From positions 4,604,615-4,668,614 of the forward strand of contig NZ_JWJG01000028.1 in the NCBI RefSeq assembly GCF_000818395.1: a stretch of DNA of 64,000 bases, in the 5' to 3' direction. The notes below the pieces were generated by a model that was given only the letters and a program-made list of their open reading frames with translations, was not told the origin of the DNA and did no database searches. Position numbers and translations under genes: made by a program. Source of the stretch: Noviherbaspirillum autotrophicum (GTDB lineage: Bacteria > Pseudomonadota > Gammaproteobacteria > Burkholderiales > Burkholderiaceae_D). Positions 1 through 9,859 of the stretch are shown piece by piece (position 1 is the stretch's first letter; every line of letters begins with the position of its first letter).

Positions 1-1
1 G

Positions 2-328
2 GAATTCATCGCGGCATTGCGAGAAAAGCATGGCGAGCTGATGTTTTTCCAGTCGGGTGGATGTTGCGACGGCAGTGCGCCGCTCTGCTATGCGGCAGGC
101 GACTTCAACATCAGTTCGAGCGATGTCTTTCTCGGCAGTGTGCATGGCGTGCCGTTCTACATGGGCGCCGAGCAGTTCGAATACTGGAAGCACACGCAAC
201 TCATCATCGACGTGGTTGCCGGAAACGGCGGCATGTTTTCGCTCGACAACGGCACCGGGAAGCGCTTTCTGACGCGCTCCAGACTGTTCACCGATGACGA
301 GAACACCGCGCTGCAGCAGGCCCGATAG
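2..328 (+). CDS. DUF779 family protein, 5' end outside window
   Basis: The reading frame is open from base 2 to the stop at 326-328, so the gene enters from the left. The visible 108 residues match the DUF779 family: a QSGGCCDGS motif with adjacent cysteines, a following LCY, the stretch FEYWKHTQLIIDVV, and a closing FSLDNGTGKRFLTRSR. Known members are small cytoplasmic proteins (about 120 aa) often encoded beside aldehyde dehydrogenase genes; no biochemical role is established. The paired cysteines suggest metal or redox chemistry, which is inference. Any aldehyde dehydrogenase partner would lie upstream, out of view. The next gene (asparaginase) is convergent. Confidence 0.85.
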   Translation, partial: EFIAALREKHGELMFFQSGGCCDGSAPLCYAAGDFNISSSDVFLGSVHGVPFYMGAEQFEYWKHTQLIIDVVAGNGGMFSLDNGTGKRFLTRSRLFTDDENTALQQAR

Positions 329-403
329 GGAAAACAGCATCCACTGGCCATGGCCGCGTTGTATTGTTCCGATTGAATCGTCCCGAATTGGAACAATGGT
401 GCA

Positions 404-1417
404 TCAGACGCTCCGTTCGCCGCATAGATCGCGCAAGAACTCCGTTTTTACCTCGGCCGCAGGCAAGCCGCGCGCGAACAGGTGGTGCAGCTTGACGAAG
501 GCTGCCTCGAACGTCATGTCGCCCGCGCCGATCACGCCGGCATCGATCATGCCCGCCCCGGCCGCATAGGCGCCGATCGTCACCCTGCCGTGCAGCGCCT
601 GGCTGCCAGCGACCAGTACCATTCCAGCCGCGTCGGCGCGCGCGAGCATGTCGAGCAGCGCCGGATCACGATCCGGCACATTGCCGGCGCCATAGCATTG
701 CAAGATCACGGCTTCCGGCTTCAGATCCAGCAATGCCTGCACCGCCCGCAGCGGCAAGCCCGGCACGAAGCGCACCGGCAGCACCGTGCTGTTCCCGTAC
801 TCCGGCAATTCGAATCGTTCCTGTCCTGGATTCGGCAGCAAGGCGGCATGGTTCAGGCGCACATCGATGCCCGCTTCGCCCAGCCACGGGTAATTGGGGC
901 TGTCGAATGCATCGAGTCGTTCGGCGCTCAACTTGGTGGCGCGATTGCCGCGCAGCAGACGCTGATTGAAATAAAGCGCGACTTCATGGATCGCATCCGA
1001 CGCGGCCAGCTGCAGCGAGGTGATCAGGTTGTGCGGCGCGTCGGAGCGCGCCACGCTCAATGGAATCTGCGAACCGGTGACGATGACGGGCTTGCGCACG
1101 CCTTGCAGCATGTAGGACAGCGCCGCCGTCGTGTAGGCCATGGTGTCGGTGCCGTGCAATACGACAAAGCCGTCGTAATCGTGATAGCGCGCCGCGATGT
1201 CGCGCCCGATCTGCTGCCAATCGCGCGGCGTGGCATTGCTGCTGTCGATCGGCGCGGCGTACTGGTGCAGCGTGTAGCGCGGTACTGCATCGTCGTTGCC
1301 GTCGAGCAGCCGGGACAGTGCCGCGGCAAAATCGCGCATCGGCGCATAACCCCGCGTGGTTTTTTCCATGCCGACGGTGCCGCCGGTGTAAATCAGGCCG
1401 ATATGCTTTTGTTTCAT
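404..1417 (-). CDS. ansA: L-asparaginase I (cytoplasmic)
   Basis: Hydrolyses L-asparagine to aspartate and ammonia. The 337-aa length equals that of E. coli AnsA (338 aa). The two catalytic threonine motifs are present: YTGGTVG near the N-terminus and HGTDTMAYT in the middle, followed by VTGSQIPL, RGNRATK and GAGDMTFEA in the family order. No signal peptide is seen, which fits the cytoplasmic low-affinity type I enzyme rather than periplasmic type II. The ATG at 1417 is chosen because homology begins at MKQKHIGLIYTGG; the frame stays open 26 codons further upstream but that part resembles nothing. It is followed on the same strand, after livJ, with a hairpin between the two genes. Confidence 0.93.
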   Translation of the reverse strand: MKQKHIGLIYTGGTVGMEKTTRGYAPMRDFAAALSRLLDGNDDAVPRYTLHQYAAPIDSSNATPRDWQQIGRDIAARYHDYDGFVVLHGTDTMAYTTAALSYMLQGVRKPVIVTGSQIPLSVARSDAPHNLITSLQLAASDAIHEVALYFNQRLLRGNRATKLSAERLDAFDSPNYPWLGEAGIDVRLNHAALLPNPGQERFELPEYGNSTVLPVRFVPGLPLRAVQALLDLKPEAVILQCYGAGNVPDRDPALLDMLARADAAGMVLVAGSQALHGRVTIGAYAAGAGMIDAGVIGAGDMTFEAAFVKLHHLFARGLPAAEVKTEFLRDLCGERSV

Positions 1418-1562
1418 CGTGGTTATTCCATCCTGCCGGTTCGACGGTTGCCCCATCTTCCGACGTGCCTGGCCGAAAACGCAAAAGTATGCCACGGTCT
1501 ACCGTGCCAGATGGAAGCGCCGGCCCCGCCTGCGGCCCCGGGATGGAAAATTCGGCCTCCAC

Positions 1563-1586
1563 GGGCGGCCGCGCCTCCGGCCGCCC
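1563..1586 (-). terminator. GC-rich hairpin downstream of the binding-protein gene
   Basis: A perfect 9-bp inverted repeat (1563-1571 and 1578-1586) encloses a 6-nt loop 14 bases beyond the stop of the substrate-binding-protein gene. On the minus strand it is followed by only a short T-rich stretch, so it is either a weak intrinsic terminator or a 3' stabilising stem. Confidence 0.55.
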
Positions 1587-1599
1587 GCCGCCAGCCGTG

Positions 1600-2742
1600 T
1601 TACTTCACGACGGCGATTTGCTCACGCTTGCCACCCTTGTAGGTGTATAGCGTCAGGGTGCCATTCTTGATATCGCCCTTGGCGTCGAATGCAATATTGC
1701 CGGTCACGCCCTTGTAGTTGATCTTATGCAGTTCGGGCAGGTATTTTGCCGGCTCGGCCGAACCGGCCTTCTTCATCGCCTCGACCATCACCATCACCGC
1801 GTCATACACGTATGGCGCGTAGAGCTGGACGTCGATGCCGAATTTCTTCTTGTACGCTGCGCGGAACTCGTCCATGCCCTTCTTCTGCGCTTCTTCCACG
1901 CCGCCGGCTTCGGCGCACACGATCTTGCCCGGCTCGCCGATAGCGTCGCCCGCCAGGTTGACCAAGCCTTCGGTGCAGATGCCGTCGCCGCCCATGAACT
2001 TGGCGTTCATGCCCAGCGCCTTCATCTGGCGCAGCATCGGGCCGGCCACGGCATCCATGCCGCCAAAGAACACGACGTCCGGATTCTTGGCCTTGATCGA
2101 GGTAAGGATGGCGTTGAAGTCGGTCGCCTTGTCGTTGGTGTACTGCTGCGCCACCACTTGCACGCCCTTGGCCTTGGCGCCCTTGATAAATTCCTCGGCA
2201 ACGCCCTGGCCGTAGGCGGTGCGGTCGTCGATCACGGCAACCTTCTTGGCCTTCATCTGGTCTGCCGCATAGCGACCCAGCGTGCCGCCCAGCTGGCCAT
2301 CGTTGGCCACCACGCGGAAGGTGGTGTTGAAGCCTTGCTGGGTGTATTTCGGGTTGGTCGCGGACGGGGAAATCTGCGGGATGCCGGCGTCGTGGTAGAT
2401 CTTGGATGCCGGGATGGTGGTGCCGGAGTTCAGATGGCCGATCACGCCGTTGACATGGGCGTCGACCAGCTTCTGGGCGGCGGCGGTCGCCTGCTTCGGA
2501 TCAGCCGCATCGTCTTCAGCCAGCAGTTCGAACTTGACCTTCTTGCCGCCGATGGTCACGCCCTTGGCGTTCAGTTCGTCGATCGCCATTCGCGCGCCGT
2601 TTTCATTATCCTTGCCCAGGTGGGCGATCGCGCCGGAGATCGGGCCGACATGGCCGATCTTCACTACTTGTTCCTGCGCCAGAGCAGCACCTGCAAAGGC
2701 GATGGCACCGGCCAATGGAATTATTTTTGTCGTGAACTGCAT
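1600..2742 (-). CDS. Branched-chain amino acid ABC transporter substrate-binding protein
   Basis: Periplasmic solute-binding protein of the LivJ/LivK class (type I periplasmic binding fold). The 380-aa protein starts with a signal peptide (basic MQFTTK, hydrophobic core, cleavage after ALA) and goes straight into VVKIGHVGPISGAIAHLGKD, the typical first strand and loop of Leu/Ile/Val-binding proteins; FGGMDAVAGPMLRQMKALG and YAPYVYDAVMVMVEAMKKA are further family stretches. The ATG at 2742 has a good Shine-Dalgarno (TAGGAG) and gives an intact signal peptide; an in-frame extension upstream to 2832 is ignored. No livHMGF permease genes lie nearby, so it is an orphan binding protein here or works with permeases encoded elsewhere. 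Ligand specificity cannot be read from the sequence. Confidence 0.92.
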   Translation of the reverse strand: MQFTTKIIPLAGAIAFAGAALAQEQVVKIGHVGPISGAIAHLGKDNENGARMAIDELNAKGVTIGGKKVKFELLAEDDAADPKQATAAAQKLVDAHVNGVIGHLNSGTTIPASKIYHDAGIPQISPSATNPKYTQQGFNTTFRVVANDGQLGGTLGRYAADQMKAKKVAVIDDRTAYGQGVAEEFIKGAKAKGVQVVAQQYTNDKATDFNAILTSIKAKNPDVVFFGGMDAVAGPMLRQMKALGMNAKFMGGDGICTEGLVNLAGDAIGEPGKIVCAEAGGVEEAQKKGMDEFRAAYKKKFGIDVQLYAPYVYDAVMVMVEAMKKAGSAEPAKYLPELHKINYKGVTGNIAFDAKGDIKNGTLTLYTYKGGKREQIAVVK

Positions 2743-3083
2743 GCTGTTATCTCCTAGGTGTGAACAAGAAGTTACTGTAAGAATTCGCCTCTGCAGGACG
2801 CTCAACGGGCGTGTCGACATCGAGCCCGTCATGATCCTTTTAGGCGTTGCCGAGCCGGCATCGATGCGAAAAACATTCCGGCCGCCCTGATTGTTAACCT
2901 GTCCGGCGAGAACTTGCGCAACTGCTTGAATACGTTTTGATGAATCGCAATTATTGCTAGCACCGCCTTAAGGACTACTATGATCGGCAGCCGTCCGGCA
3001 CATGGCATAAACTGATCCTACCTGGTGCTAAAATAGCGTCAAACAGCATCACCCTACTATAAATTACCAAACGGGGACCGCCC
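2743..3083. other. Divergent intergenic region, no gene seen
   Basis: About 340 bases separate the divergent binding-protein gene and the XRE regulator gene, so both promoters should lie here. A TATAAATT stretch about 25 bases before the regulator start is a plausible -10 element. No coding sequence, repeat or riboswitch-like structure was recognised. Confidence 0.5.
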
Positions 3084-3926
3084 ATGTCATCAGGCGCGAG
3101 GAGCGCGGCCCAGGCCGCGCAGCGCGAATTTTGCGTGAACCTGCGCATGCTATGCAGCTATTACCGCTCGGTAGCCGATGTATGCCGCAAGCTCAATCTG
3201 AATCGGGCGCAGTTTAACCGCTACCTCAACGGCACCAGCAAGCCGTCGAATCACACGCTGGAACGTATCTGCGATTTCTTCGGCGTCGAACCGTCGGAAA
3301 TCTACCTGCCGCGCGAGCACTTCCACCAGATCGTGCAGGTGCGCCCCAAACAGCGCGGCGAACGCGCGGTGTACGCCGACCACGTCGCGCGTCTGCAGCG
3401 TCAAAGCAACGGTAAGCTCGACAAGTATCTCGGCTACTACTACGAGTACTATTACTCGTTGAGCGCGCCGGAAAAGGTGCTGCGCGGCCTAGTGCACATC
3501 TACACGCACGGCGGCGCGATCTATCATGAGCGGCTGGAGCGTTTCCCGCAGCATGCCCCCCCCGATGACACCCGCAAGTGCAAGTACGTCGGCGCCGCCT
3601 TCCACCTGAACAACCGCATTTTCATGGTCGATTACGAGGCGCTAAGCGGCAATGAAATTGCCCAAACCATCCTGTTCACGACTTCCCAAAGCAAGGTGGC
3701 GCGCCTGTCGGGACTGATGCTCGGCGTATCGTCCGGCAACCAGCGCACCATCGCCTGCACGCGCGTGGTGTTCGAATTCCTTGGCAAGGACATCGACACG
3801 CGCGCGGCAATGCGCTTGTGCGGGCTGTTCGACCCGGACGACGGACAAATCGATCTGGCCATCCTGAAGATGATCGACAATTCGGCGCGCCAGGACCAGC
3901 CTCACTTCTGCACGATTCCGCTGTAG
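3084..3926 (+). CDS. XRE-family helix-turn-helix regulator
   Basis: A 280-aa protein with an N-terminal XRE-type helix-turn-helix at about residues 25-75: VADVCRKLNLNRAQFNRYL is helix-turn-helix-like and is followed by GTSKPSNHTLERICDFFGVEP, the usual closing part. The remaining 200 residues are soluble alpha/beta with no recognised ligand-binding domain. It sits between the divergent binding-protein gene and lipB (31 bases apart, same strand), but no link to lipoate is evident. Target genes are unknown. Confidence 0.75.
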   Translation: MSSGARSAAQAAQREFCVNLRMLCSYYRSVADVCRKLNLNRAQFNRYLNGTSKPSNHTLERICDFFGVEPSEIYLPREHFHQIVQVRPKQRGERAVYADHVARLQRQSNGKLDKYLGYYYEYYYSLSAPEKVLRGLVHIYTHGGAIYHERLERFPQHAPPDDTRKCKYVGAAFHLNNRIFMVDYEALSGNEIAQTILFTTSQSKVARLSGLMLGVSSGNQRTIACTRVVFEFLGKDIDTRAAMRLCGLFDPDDGQIDLAILKMIDNSARQDQPHFCTIPL

Positions 3927-3956
3927 CGTCGAAGTGTTCCGAACTATACTGCGTCC

Positions 3957-4592
3957 ATGACACCGATCATCATCGACCGCGGCTTCGAGCCGTATGAAAT
4001 CAGCTTTGCCGCGATGCGCGCCTTCACCGACGCACGCACCGCCGAAACGCCGGACGAACTGTGGATCGTCGAACATCCTGCGGTATTTACCCTCGGGCTG
4101 GGAGCCGACCCGTCGCATGTGCTCAACGCGCACGACATCCCGGTCGTGCAGACTGACCGCGGCGGCGAAGTGACTTATCACGGGCCAGGCCAGGTCGTTA
4201 TCTATTTGCTCATGGATCTGCGCCGGCGCCCGGGTGCGCGCCTGTTCGCGCGCGAATTCGTGAATAAAATCGAACAGTCGGTCATAAACACCTTGCACGC
4301 GTATAATCTTGACGGTGAGCGCAAGCCCGGCGCGCCGGGGATTTACATGTGCGACGGCCCCTGGAAAGGCGCGAAAATCGCCGCCCTCGGACTGAAGGTG
4401 CGCGGCAACGGCTGTACCTATCACGGCGTGTCGCTGAACGTCGCCATGGACCTGTCGCCGTTCTCGTGGATTAACCCGTGCGGTTACGAAGGCTTGGCGA
4501 CGGTGGACATGAAAACCGTTGGCGTGCAAGCCCCCTTGCGCGACGTGCAGCAGGCGCTCGCTCACAACCTGACCGATTTACTGACGACCTGA
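3957..4592 (+). CDS. lipB: Octanoyl-[ACP]:protein octanoyltransferase
   Basis: Transfers octanoyl from acyl carrier protein to lipoyl domains of 2-oxoacid dehydrogenases and GcvH, the first step of de novo lipoate synthesis. The 211-aa protein carries the LipB signature [18 protein letters not shown], the GAPGIYM stretch, [10 protein letters not shown] with the conserved lysine, [10 protein letters not shown], and INPCGYEGL with the catalytic cysteine. Length is normal for the family. It precedes lipA by about 100 bases on the same strand, the usual pairing, so both steps of lipoylation are encoded together. Confidence 0.97.
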   Translation: MTPIIIDRGFEPYEISFAAMRAFTDARTAETPDELWIVEHPAVFTLGLGADPSHVLNAHDIPVVQTDRGGEVTYHGPGQVVIYLLMDLRRRPGARLFAREFVNKIEQSVINTLHAYNLDGERKPGAPGIYMCDGPWKGAKIAALGLKVRGNGCTYHGVSLNVAMDLSPFSWINPCGYEGLATVDMKTVGVQAPLRDVQQALAHNLTDLLTT

Positions 4593-4650
4593 AGCATTCC
4601 CTGCCGCTCCGATATCCATCCGAGAACAGCGTCGACGCGCAAGCCGCCGG

Positions 4651-4670
4651 ATTCGGCCTGCGCCGGAATG
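4651..4670. repeat. Short imperfect palindrome, dispersed repeat candidate
   Basis: ATTCGGC and GCCGGAAT form an imperfect inverted repeat in the lipB-lipA gap. Similar elements occur at 24032-24055 and 24894-24916 in this window, sharing a CATTCCGGCGC core on one strand. They resemble the short palindromic intergenic repeats common in proteobacterial chromosomes. Confidence 0.4.
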
Positions 4671-4693
4671 ATCACTGACGAAGCGACCGCACC

Positions 4694-5677
4694 ATGACGA
4701 CCGACAGCAAGCCCCTGCCCTCTTCCGCACCTTCCGACTACAACCCGAACGAGAAGCAGAAGGGAGCCGGCAAGACGGCTCGCATCCCGATCAAGATCGT
4801 GCCGGCCGAAAAACTGCCCAAGCCCGACTGGATTCGCGTGAAGGCTGGCTCGCCATCGACCCGCTTCTACGAAATCAAGGACATCCTGCGCACCAACAAG
4901 CTGGTTACGGTGTGCGAGGAAGCGAGCTGTCCGAACATCGGCGAATGCTTCGGCAAGGGCACCGCCACCTTTATGATCATGGGCGACAAGTGCACGCGGC
5001 GCTGCCCGTTCTGCGACGTCGGCCACGGCCGCCCCGACCCGCTCGACCCGAACGAGCCGGCTACGCTGGCGAAAACCATCGCCGCCATGAAGCTCAATTA
5101 CGTGGTGATTACCTCGGTCGACCGCGATGACCTGCGCGACGGCGGCGCCGGGCATTTCGCCGACTGCATTCGCCTGATACGCGAACAGTCGCCCAAGACC
5201 CGCATCGAAATTCTCACCCCGGATTTCCGCGGCCGCATGGAACGCGCCCTCGAAGTGCTGAAGGAAGCGCCGCCGGACGTGATGAACCATAACCTGGAAA
5301 CCGTGCCGCGCCTGTACAAGGAAGCGCGTCCAGGCGCCGACTATGCCTTTTCCCTGAGCCTGCTCAAGCGCTTCAAGGAATTCCATCCGGAAGTCCCGAC
5401 CAAGTCTGGCCTGATGGTCGGCCTGGGCGAAACCGACGAGGAAATCCTGCAGGTGATGCGCGACCTGCGCGAGCACGGTGTCACCATGCTGACCATCGGC
5501 CAGTACCTGATGCCCTCGGGCGACCATTTGCCGGTGCGCCGCTATGTGCATCCGGACACCTTCAAGATGTTCGAGGACGAAGCGTACAAGATGGGCTTTG
5601 CGCATGCCGCCGTCGGCGCCATGGTGCGCAGCTCCTACCACGCCGACCTGCAGGCGCACGGCGCCGGCGTATCCTGA
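4694..5677 (+). CDS. lipA: Lipoyl synthase (radical SAM)
   Basis: Inserts two sulfur atoms into protein-bound octanoyl groups to make lipoate. Both [4Fe-4S] sites are visible in the 327-aa protein: the auxiliary cluster motif [12 protein letters not shown] (C-x4-C-x5-C) and the radical SAM motif CTRRCPFC (C-x3-C-x2-C). The C-terminal RSSYHAD contains the serine that ligates the auxiliary cluster. Other family stretches are [26 protein letters not shown] and [11 protein letters not shown]. The roughly 40-residue N-terminal extension before the cluster motif is normal for the group. It is downstream of lipB. Confidence 0.98.
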   Translation: MTTDSKPLPSSAPSDYNPNEKQKGAGKTARIPIKIVPAEKLPKPDWIRVKAGSPSTRFYEIKDILRTNKLVTVCEEASCPNIGECFGKGTATFMIMGDKCTRRCPFCDVGHGRPDPLDPNEPATLAKTIAAMKLNYVVITSVDRDDLRDGGAGHFADCIRLIREQSPKTRIEILTPDFRGRMERALEVLKEAPPDVMNHNLETVPRLYKEARPGADYAFSLSLLKRFKEFHPEVPTKSGLMVGLGETDEEILQVMRDLREHGVTMLTIGQYLMPSGDHLPVRRYVHPDTFKMFEDEAYKMGFAHAAVGAMVRSSYHADLQAHGAGVS

Positions 5678-6060
5678 TCGGGCCTGCGCGGGGACTTCCG
5701 GTCCGGCCCCGCGCACGCCTGCTGACGCGAACCGCCATGCGGCTTGATAAAAACTAAACGGCAGGCCGCATGAAGCCGTAAAAATATCGATGCCAGCCTC
5801 GCGCCTGCCACTTCGGCGCGACGGGATGGCTTTTCGATTCTGATGTCGATTGCCGGCATCGACTTATCTATCGCTTGTTCCAGCTCGATGACGATGACAA
5901 GCTCCTCCTTGCCGAACCGGCTTTCACGCCGGCAGAGGAAGATCATTCCGCGACATGTTTACCAAATGTTACGGCGCCCCGAACACGGGAACCGCCCGCG
6001 CGACGATTGGTCGGACTTATCGATGGCAATAGTTACGATGCGTTTAACGCAGCGAGACGT
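5678..6060. other. Intergenic region with inverted repeats
   Basis: No convincing gene lies between lipA and the PAP2 gene. Just after lipA an 8-bp GC stem (5686-5693 with 5707-5714) forms a hairpin that may end lipA transcription, although no T-tract follows. A second inverted repeat, CATGCGGC with GCCGCATG, lies near 5735-5772. The downstream frame is open from 5875 but the part before 6061 has no family similarity. Confidence 0.45.
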
Positions 6061-6714
6061 ATGATTTCATGGAACCATATCACGCAGTTTGGCGATGTCA
6101 CCATCACGATGCTTGTCGCATTTGCCATAGCGGCCTGGCTCTATATCGAGGACGAGCGGCGCCTGTCGCTCTGGTGGAGCGGGCTGTTCACGGCAGGGCT
6201 GGGCATCGTCGTCATGACCAAAATGGCATTCATTGGCTGGGGCATCGGCATACGCGCCGTCGACTTCACCGGCTTTAGCGGCCATGCGATGCGGGCGACT
6301 GCCGTCATCCCGGTGCTGTTTTACCTGATGCTGCAAAAAGCAAGTCCGGCGCTGCGCACGACGGGTGTGCTGGCCGGACTTGCGGGGGCTGCGCTGGTCG
6401 GGCTGTCGCGCCTGACGCTGCATGCGCATTCGGTATCGGAAGTGGTTGCCGGCACGGCGTTGGGCGCGGCGGTGAGCATGACCTTTATCTGGATTGCGGC
6501 CGAATCACTGCGCCGGCATGTGTTCAATCCGCTGCGCATCGCCCTGAGCGTGCTGGCGCTGCTTCCCGCTCCCTATGTGCAGCCTGCGCCGACGCAGGAG
6601 TGGCTGACCGACGTCTCGCTGTTTTTCTCCGGGCACGACAAGCCGTTCCTGCGCACCGGCTCCGGGGAGTCGCAGCCAGACATGAGCCGGCCGGGTTCAT
6701 CTACGCGGTCGTAG
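6061..6714 (+). CDS. PAP2-superfamily membrane phosphatase
   Basis: A 217-aa integral membrane protein with about five hydrophobic segments and PAP2-type motifs: FSGHAMRAT (motif 2, normally PSGH) and SRLTLHAHSVSEV (motif 3, normally SR-x5-H-x3-D). The catalytic histidines of both motifs are present, but the aspartate of motif 3 is glutamate and the classic motif 1 (K-x6-RP) is not apparent. Known PAP2 enzymes dephosphorylate lipid phosphates such as undecaprenyl pyrophosphate; the substrate here is unknown. The ATG at 6061 is chosen because the hydrophobic first segment follows soon after it; an in-frame ATG at 5875 would add an unlikely polar leader. Confidence 0.75.
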   Translation: MISWNHITQFGDVTITMLVAFAIAAWLYIEDERRLSLWWSGLFTAGLGIVVMTKMAFIGWGIGIRAVDFTGFSGHAMRATAVIPVLFYLMLQKASPALRTTGVLAGLAGAALVGLSRLTLHAHSVSEVVAGTALGAAVSMTFIWIAAESLRRHVFNPLRIALSVLALLPAPYVQPAPTQEWLTDVSLFFSGHDKPFLRTGSGESQPDMSRPGSSTRS

Positions 6715-6792
6715 GGGTTGTTTAACAGGCGTAGCGAGCGCCCCGAAGGGCGTCGAAGAGCTCGCGAACAATGGTACGCCGAGCACCGCAGA

Positions 6793-6828
6793 CGCCTAGC
6801 CGGGGTGCACAGTGGCATCCCCTAGGCG
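6793..6828. other. Hairpin spanning the stop codon of the thioredoxin-like gene
   Basis: CGCCTAG (6793-6799) and CTAGGCG (6822-6828) pair perfectly, and the interior can extend the stem (GGGGTGC with GCATCCCC, one bulge). The right arm contains the TAG stop of the TlpA-like gene. There is no T-tract on either strand. It may act as a bidirectional barrier between the two convergent genes. Confidence 0.45.
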
Positions 6829-7346
6829 GCCAGCGCCTTTTCCAGCAGCTGGTGCAACTCGGCGAATTCCGGTTCGCCGACATAGCGCTTGATGATCTTG
6901 CCGTTCTTGTCGATGATGTAGGTGGTCGGCGTCAGTTTCACATCACCGAAGGATTTCGCCAGGTCTCCCTGCGTGTCGAGCGCGACCTTGAACGGCAGGT
7001 TGCGGCTCTGCGCGTAATTGAGCACGTAATTGGGCGGGTCGTAGCTCATCGCGACCGCAACGAAATCCAGGCCCTTGTCCTTGTACTTGTTATACGTCTG
7101 CACCATCTGCGGCATTTCATGCACGCAGGTAGTACAGCTGGTAGCCCAGAAATTGACCATCACGACCTTGCCGCGCAGGGTTTGCATCGGCACTTTTTCG
7201 CCGCTCAGGCTGGTGAAGGTCACGTCCGGCGCCGCTTTTTGGGATGACATCGACAGGTAGCCCACTGTCGCGACAGCAACCACGGCAATGGCGCCCACCG
7301 CCTTGATCCAGGTGCGCTGGCGAGAATTGGTAGTTTCAGCTTGCAT
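6822..7346 (-). CDS. TlpA/ResA-type thiol-disulfide oxidoreductase
   Basis: A membrane-anchored periplasmic thioredoxin-fold protein of 174 aa. The N-terminus has one hydrophobic segment (AVGAIAVVAVATVGYL) serving as an uncleaved anchor or signal. The domain begins with VTFTSLSGEKVPMQTLRGK and carries the active site WATSCTTC within VNFWATSCTTCVHEMPQM, then TPTTYIIDKNGKI with the cis-proline. Such proteins reduce apo-cytochrome c or other periplasmic disulfides; the exact partner is not shown. A DsrE-like gene lies 60 bases upstream on the same strand, so they may be cotranscribed. Confidence 0.9.
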   Translation of the reverse strand: MQAETTNSRQRTWIKAVGAIAVVAVATVGYLSMSSQKAAPDVTFTSLSGEKVPMQTLRGKVVMVNFWATSCTTCVHEMPQMVQTYNKYKDKGLDFVAVAMSYDPPNYVLNYAQSRNLPFKVALDTQGDLAKSFGDVKLTPTTYIIDKNGKIIKRYVGEPEFAELHQLLEKALAA

Positions 7347-7405
7347 GACGCCTCGGCATAGTGATGTTACGGATAACCGCCATTATAGTCAGTTCATGAC
7401 GACGG

Positions 7406-7843
7406 CTAGGGCCGCAGGTAAACGAAGCCTTCGCGCGCCTGCAGCCTCGCAACTTCGACCACGCCGGACGGCACGAGTTTCGCCTGCGGCAACAGCTGCG
7501 ACGGCGCGACGTCGTGTGCAGTCAGCGTATTGCGGCAGACGCGGAACTCCACGCCCTGCTCGGCCAGCGCCGCTACCGCCGCATCGAATAGCCGGCCGTT
7601 GCGTTCTTTTGCCCCGGACAGCAGGAAACGGATGCCGTCACCATTGGCAACCACCACAATTTTCGTGTCCGGCTCGGCACGCAGATGGTTGCGGATGTTT
7701 GCCATCGCGCGCGAAGCCTGGTCGATGCCATCGACGAGATGGTAGACCACCTTGACCGGCTCGTCCGCCGACGCCCGCACGGCGGCTCCTGCGGCGAGCA
7801 AACTCAAGGCGGCGAGGGAGTGTTTCAGGAAAGTGCGTCGCAT
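7406..7843 (-). CDS. Exported DsrE-like protein
   Basis: A 145-aa protein with a twin-arginine-like or Sec signal (RRTFLKHSLAALSLLAAGAA) followed by a DsrE/DsrF-like alpha/beta domain: VVYHLVDGIDQASRAMANIRNHL and TKIVVVANGDGIRFLL are typical of the periplasmic DsrE-like proteins of betaproteobacteria. One cysteine is conserved in VEFRVCRNTL. DsrE relatives bind or transfer sulfur; the function of the exported ones is not established. The ATG at 7843 has better ribosome-binding spacing than the one at 7849, two codons upstream. Confidence 0.78.
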   Translation of the reverse strand: MRRTFLKHSLAALSLLAAGAAVRASADEPVKVVYHLVDGIDQASRAMANIRNHLRAEPDTKIVVVANGDGIRFLLSGAKERNGRLFDAAVAALAEQGVEFRVCRNTLTAHDVAPSQLLPQAKLVPSGVVEVARLQAREGFVYLRP

Positions 7844-7861
7844 AGTCATTTCTCGATCTTG

Positions 7862-8431
7862 TCAGGGGCGGCCAGCCTGCTGCGTGCCAGTGGCCGGCAG
7901 TGACGCCACCGGCGTAAATGCGAACACGACAGCAATGACTGAACTGGGGAATTGCACGCGCGCGGCATTGTAATGGCTTGCCGCCTCATTGTAGACCTGC
8001 CGCGCGAACGCCATCCGGCTTTCAAGTGCGCTCAATTCATCGATCAGCCGGTGCAGGTCCAGATCGGATGCCGCCTCGGAATAGTGCGGCTTCAGCACAA
8101 ACATCGTGTGCAGCGCCGATTCCAGCATGGCTTCGGCCTCGATCAGTGGGACTAAGGCATCAATGCCGAGCGCGTTGCGCGCAGCATACGCAGTGGCAGC
8201 AAGTGTTGCCTTGTCCGCCGCGAGCACCGCATCGAGCGCGGCGCCCTCCTCCGGCATGCGCATCCGGCAGGCCGCAACGAGGGGCGGAATCAATTCATGG
8301 CGGCGCTCCGCCTGCGCTTCGACCTGGGAAAACGCCGTCCTGCACTGCTTGCGCTGCCTCAGCAGCCGCTGATAGGCGCCCACGGCCCAGAATACGATCA
8401 GAAGTGCAACCAGGGTCACATAAGGTGTCAT
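7862..8431 (-). CDS. LemA-family membrane protein
   Basis: A 189-aa protein with a single N-terminal membrane helix (YVTLVALLIVFWAVGAY) followed by a charged all-helical domain starting QRLLRQRKQCRTAFSQVEAQAERRHELIPPLV, the start of the LemA fold (usual wording: R-N-x2-x2-A-F-x2-I-D-V-Q-L-x-R-R-x-D-L-I-P-N-L-V). The divergence from the consensus is noticeable but the register is kept. The ATG at 8431 follows GAGGTG with correct spacing; a TTG four codons upstream is less likely. Function in bacteria is unknown beyond membrane association. Confidence 0.8.
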   Translation of the reverse strand: MTPYVTLVALLIVFWAVGAYQRLLRQRKQCRTAFSQVEAQAERRHELIPPLVAACRMRMPEEGAALDAVLAADKATLAATAYAARNALGIDALVPLIEAEAMLESALHTMFVLKPHYSEAASDLDLHRLIDELSALESRMAFARQVYNEAASHYNAARVQFPSSVIAVVFAFTPVASLPATGTQQAGRP

Positions 8432-8445
8432 TGCCCACCTCAAAT

Positions 8446-8477
8446 AAAAAAGCCGCAGGACGAATCGCCCCGCGGCT
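8446..8477 (-). terminator. Intrinsic terminator of the lpoA-yraN-diaA-dolP operon
   Basis: AGCCGC and GCGGCT (8472-8477 and 8451-8456) form a stem which on the minus strand is followed by TTTTTTATTTG. It lies 21 bases beyond the dolP stop and just before the lemA-like start. Confidence 0.75.
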
Positions 8478-8497
8478 CATGCTTGATCAGAAAAAGC

Positions 8498-9770
<1,273 letters not shown>

Positions 9771-9859
9771 CTACCAAAATCCATTTATTCCAATATGGAA
9801 ATGATAGCCGGTGTTGGACTGCGCTGAGGAAATTAAGTGCCCAAGGAAATTTCTTTAGA

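Noticed and set aside
482-1642. A 386-codon plus-strand frame
   Set aside because: Antisense to the asparaginase gene and without domain features.
5875-6060. N-terminal extension of the PAP2 protein
   Set aside because: The extension is polar, has no family similarity, and the ATG at 6061 gives a normal membrane protein start.
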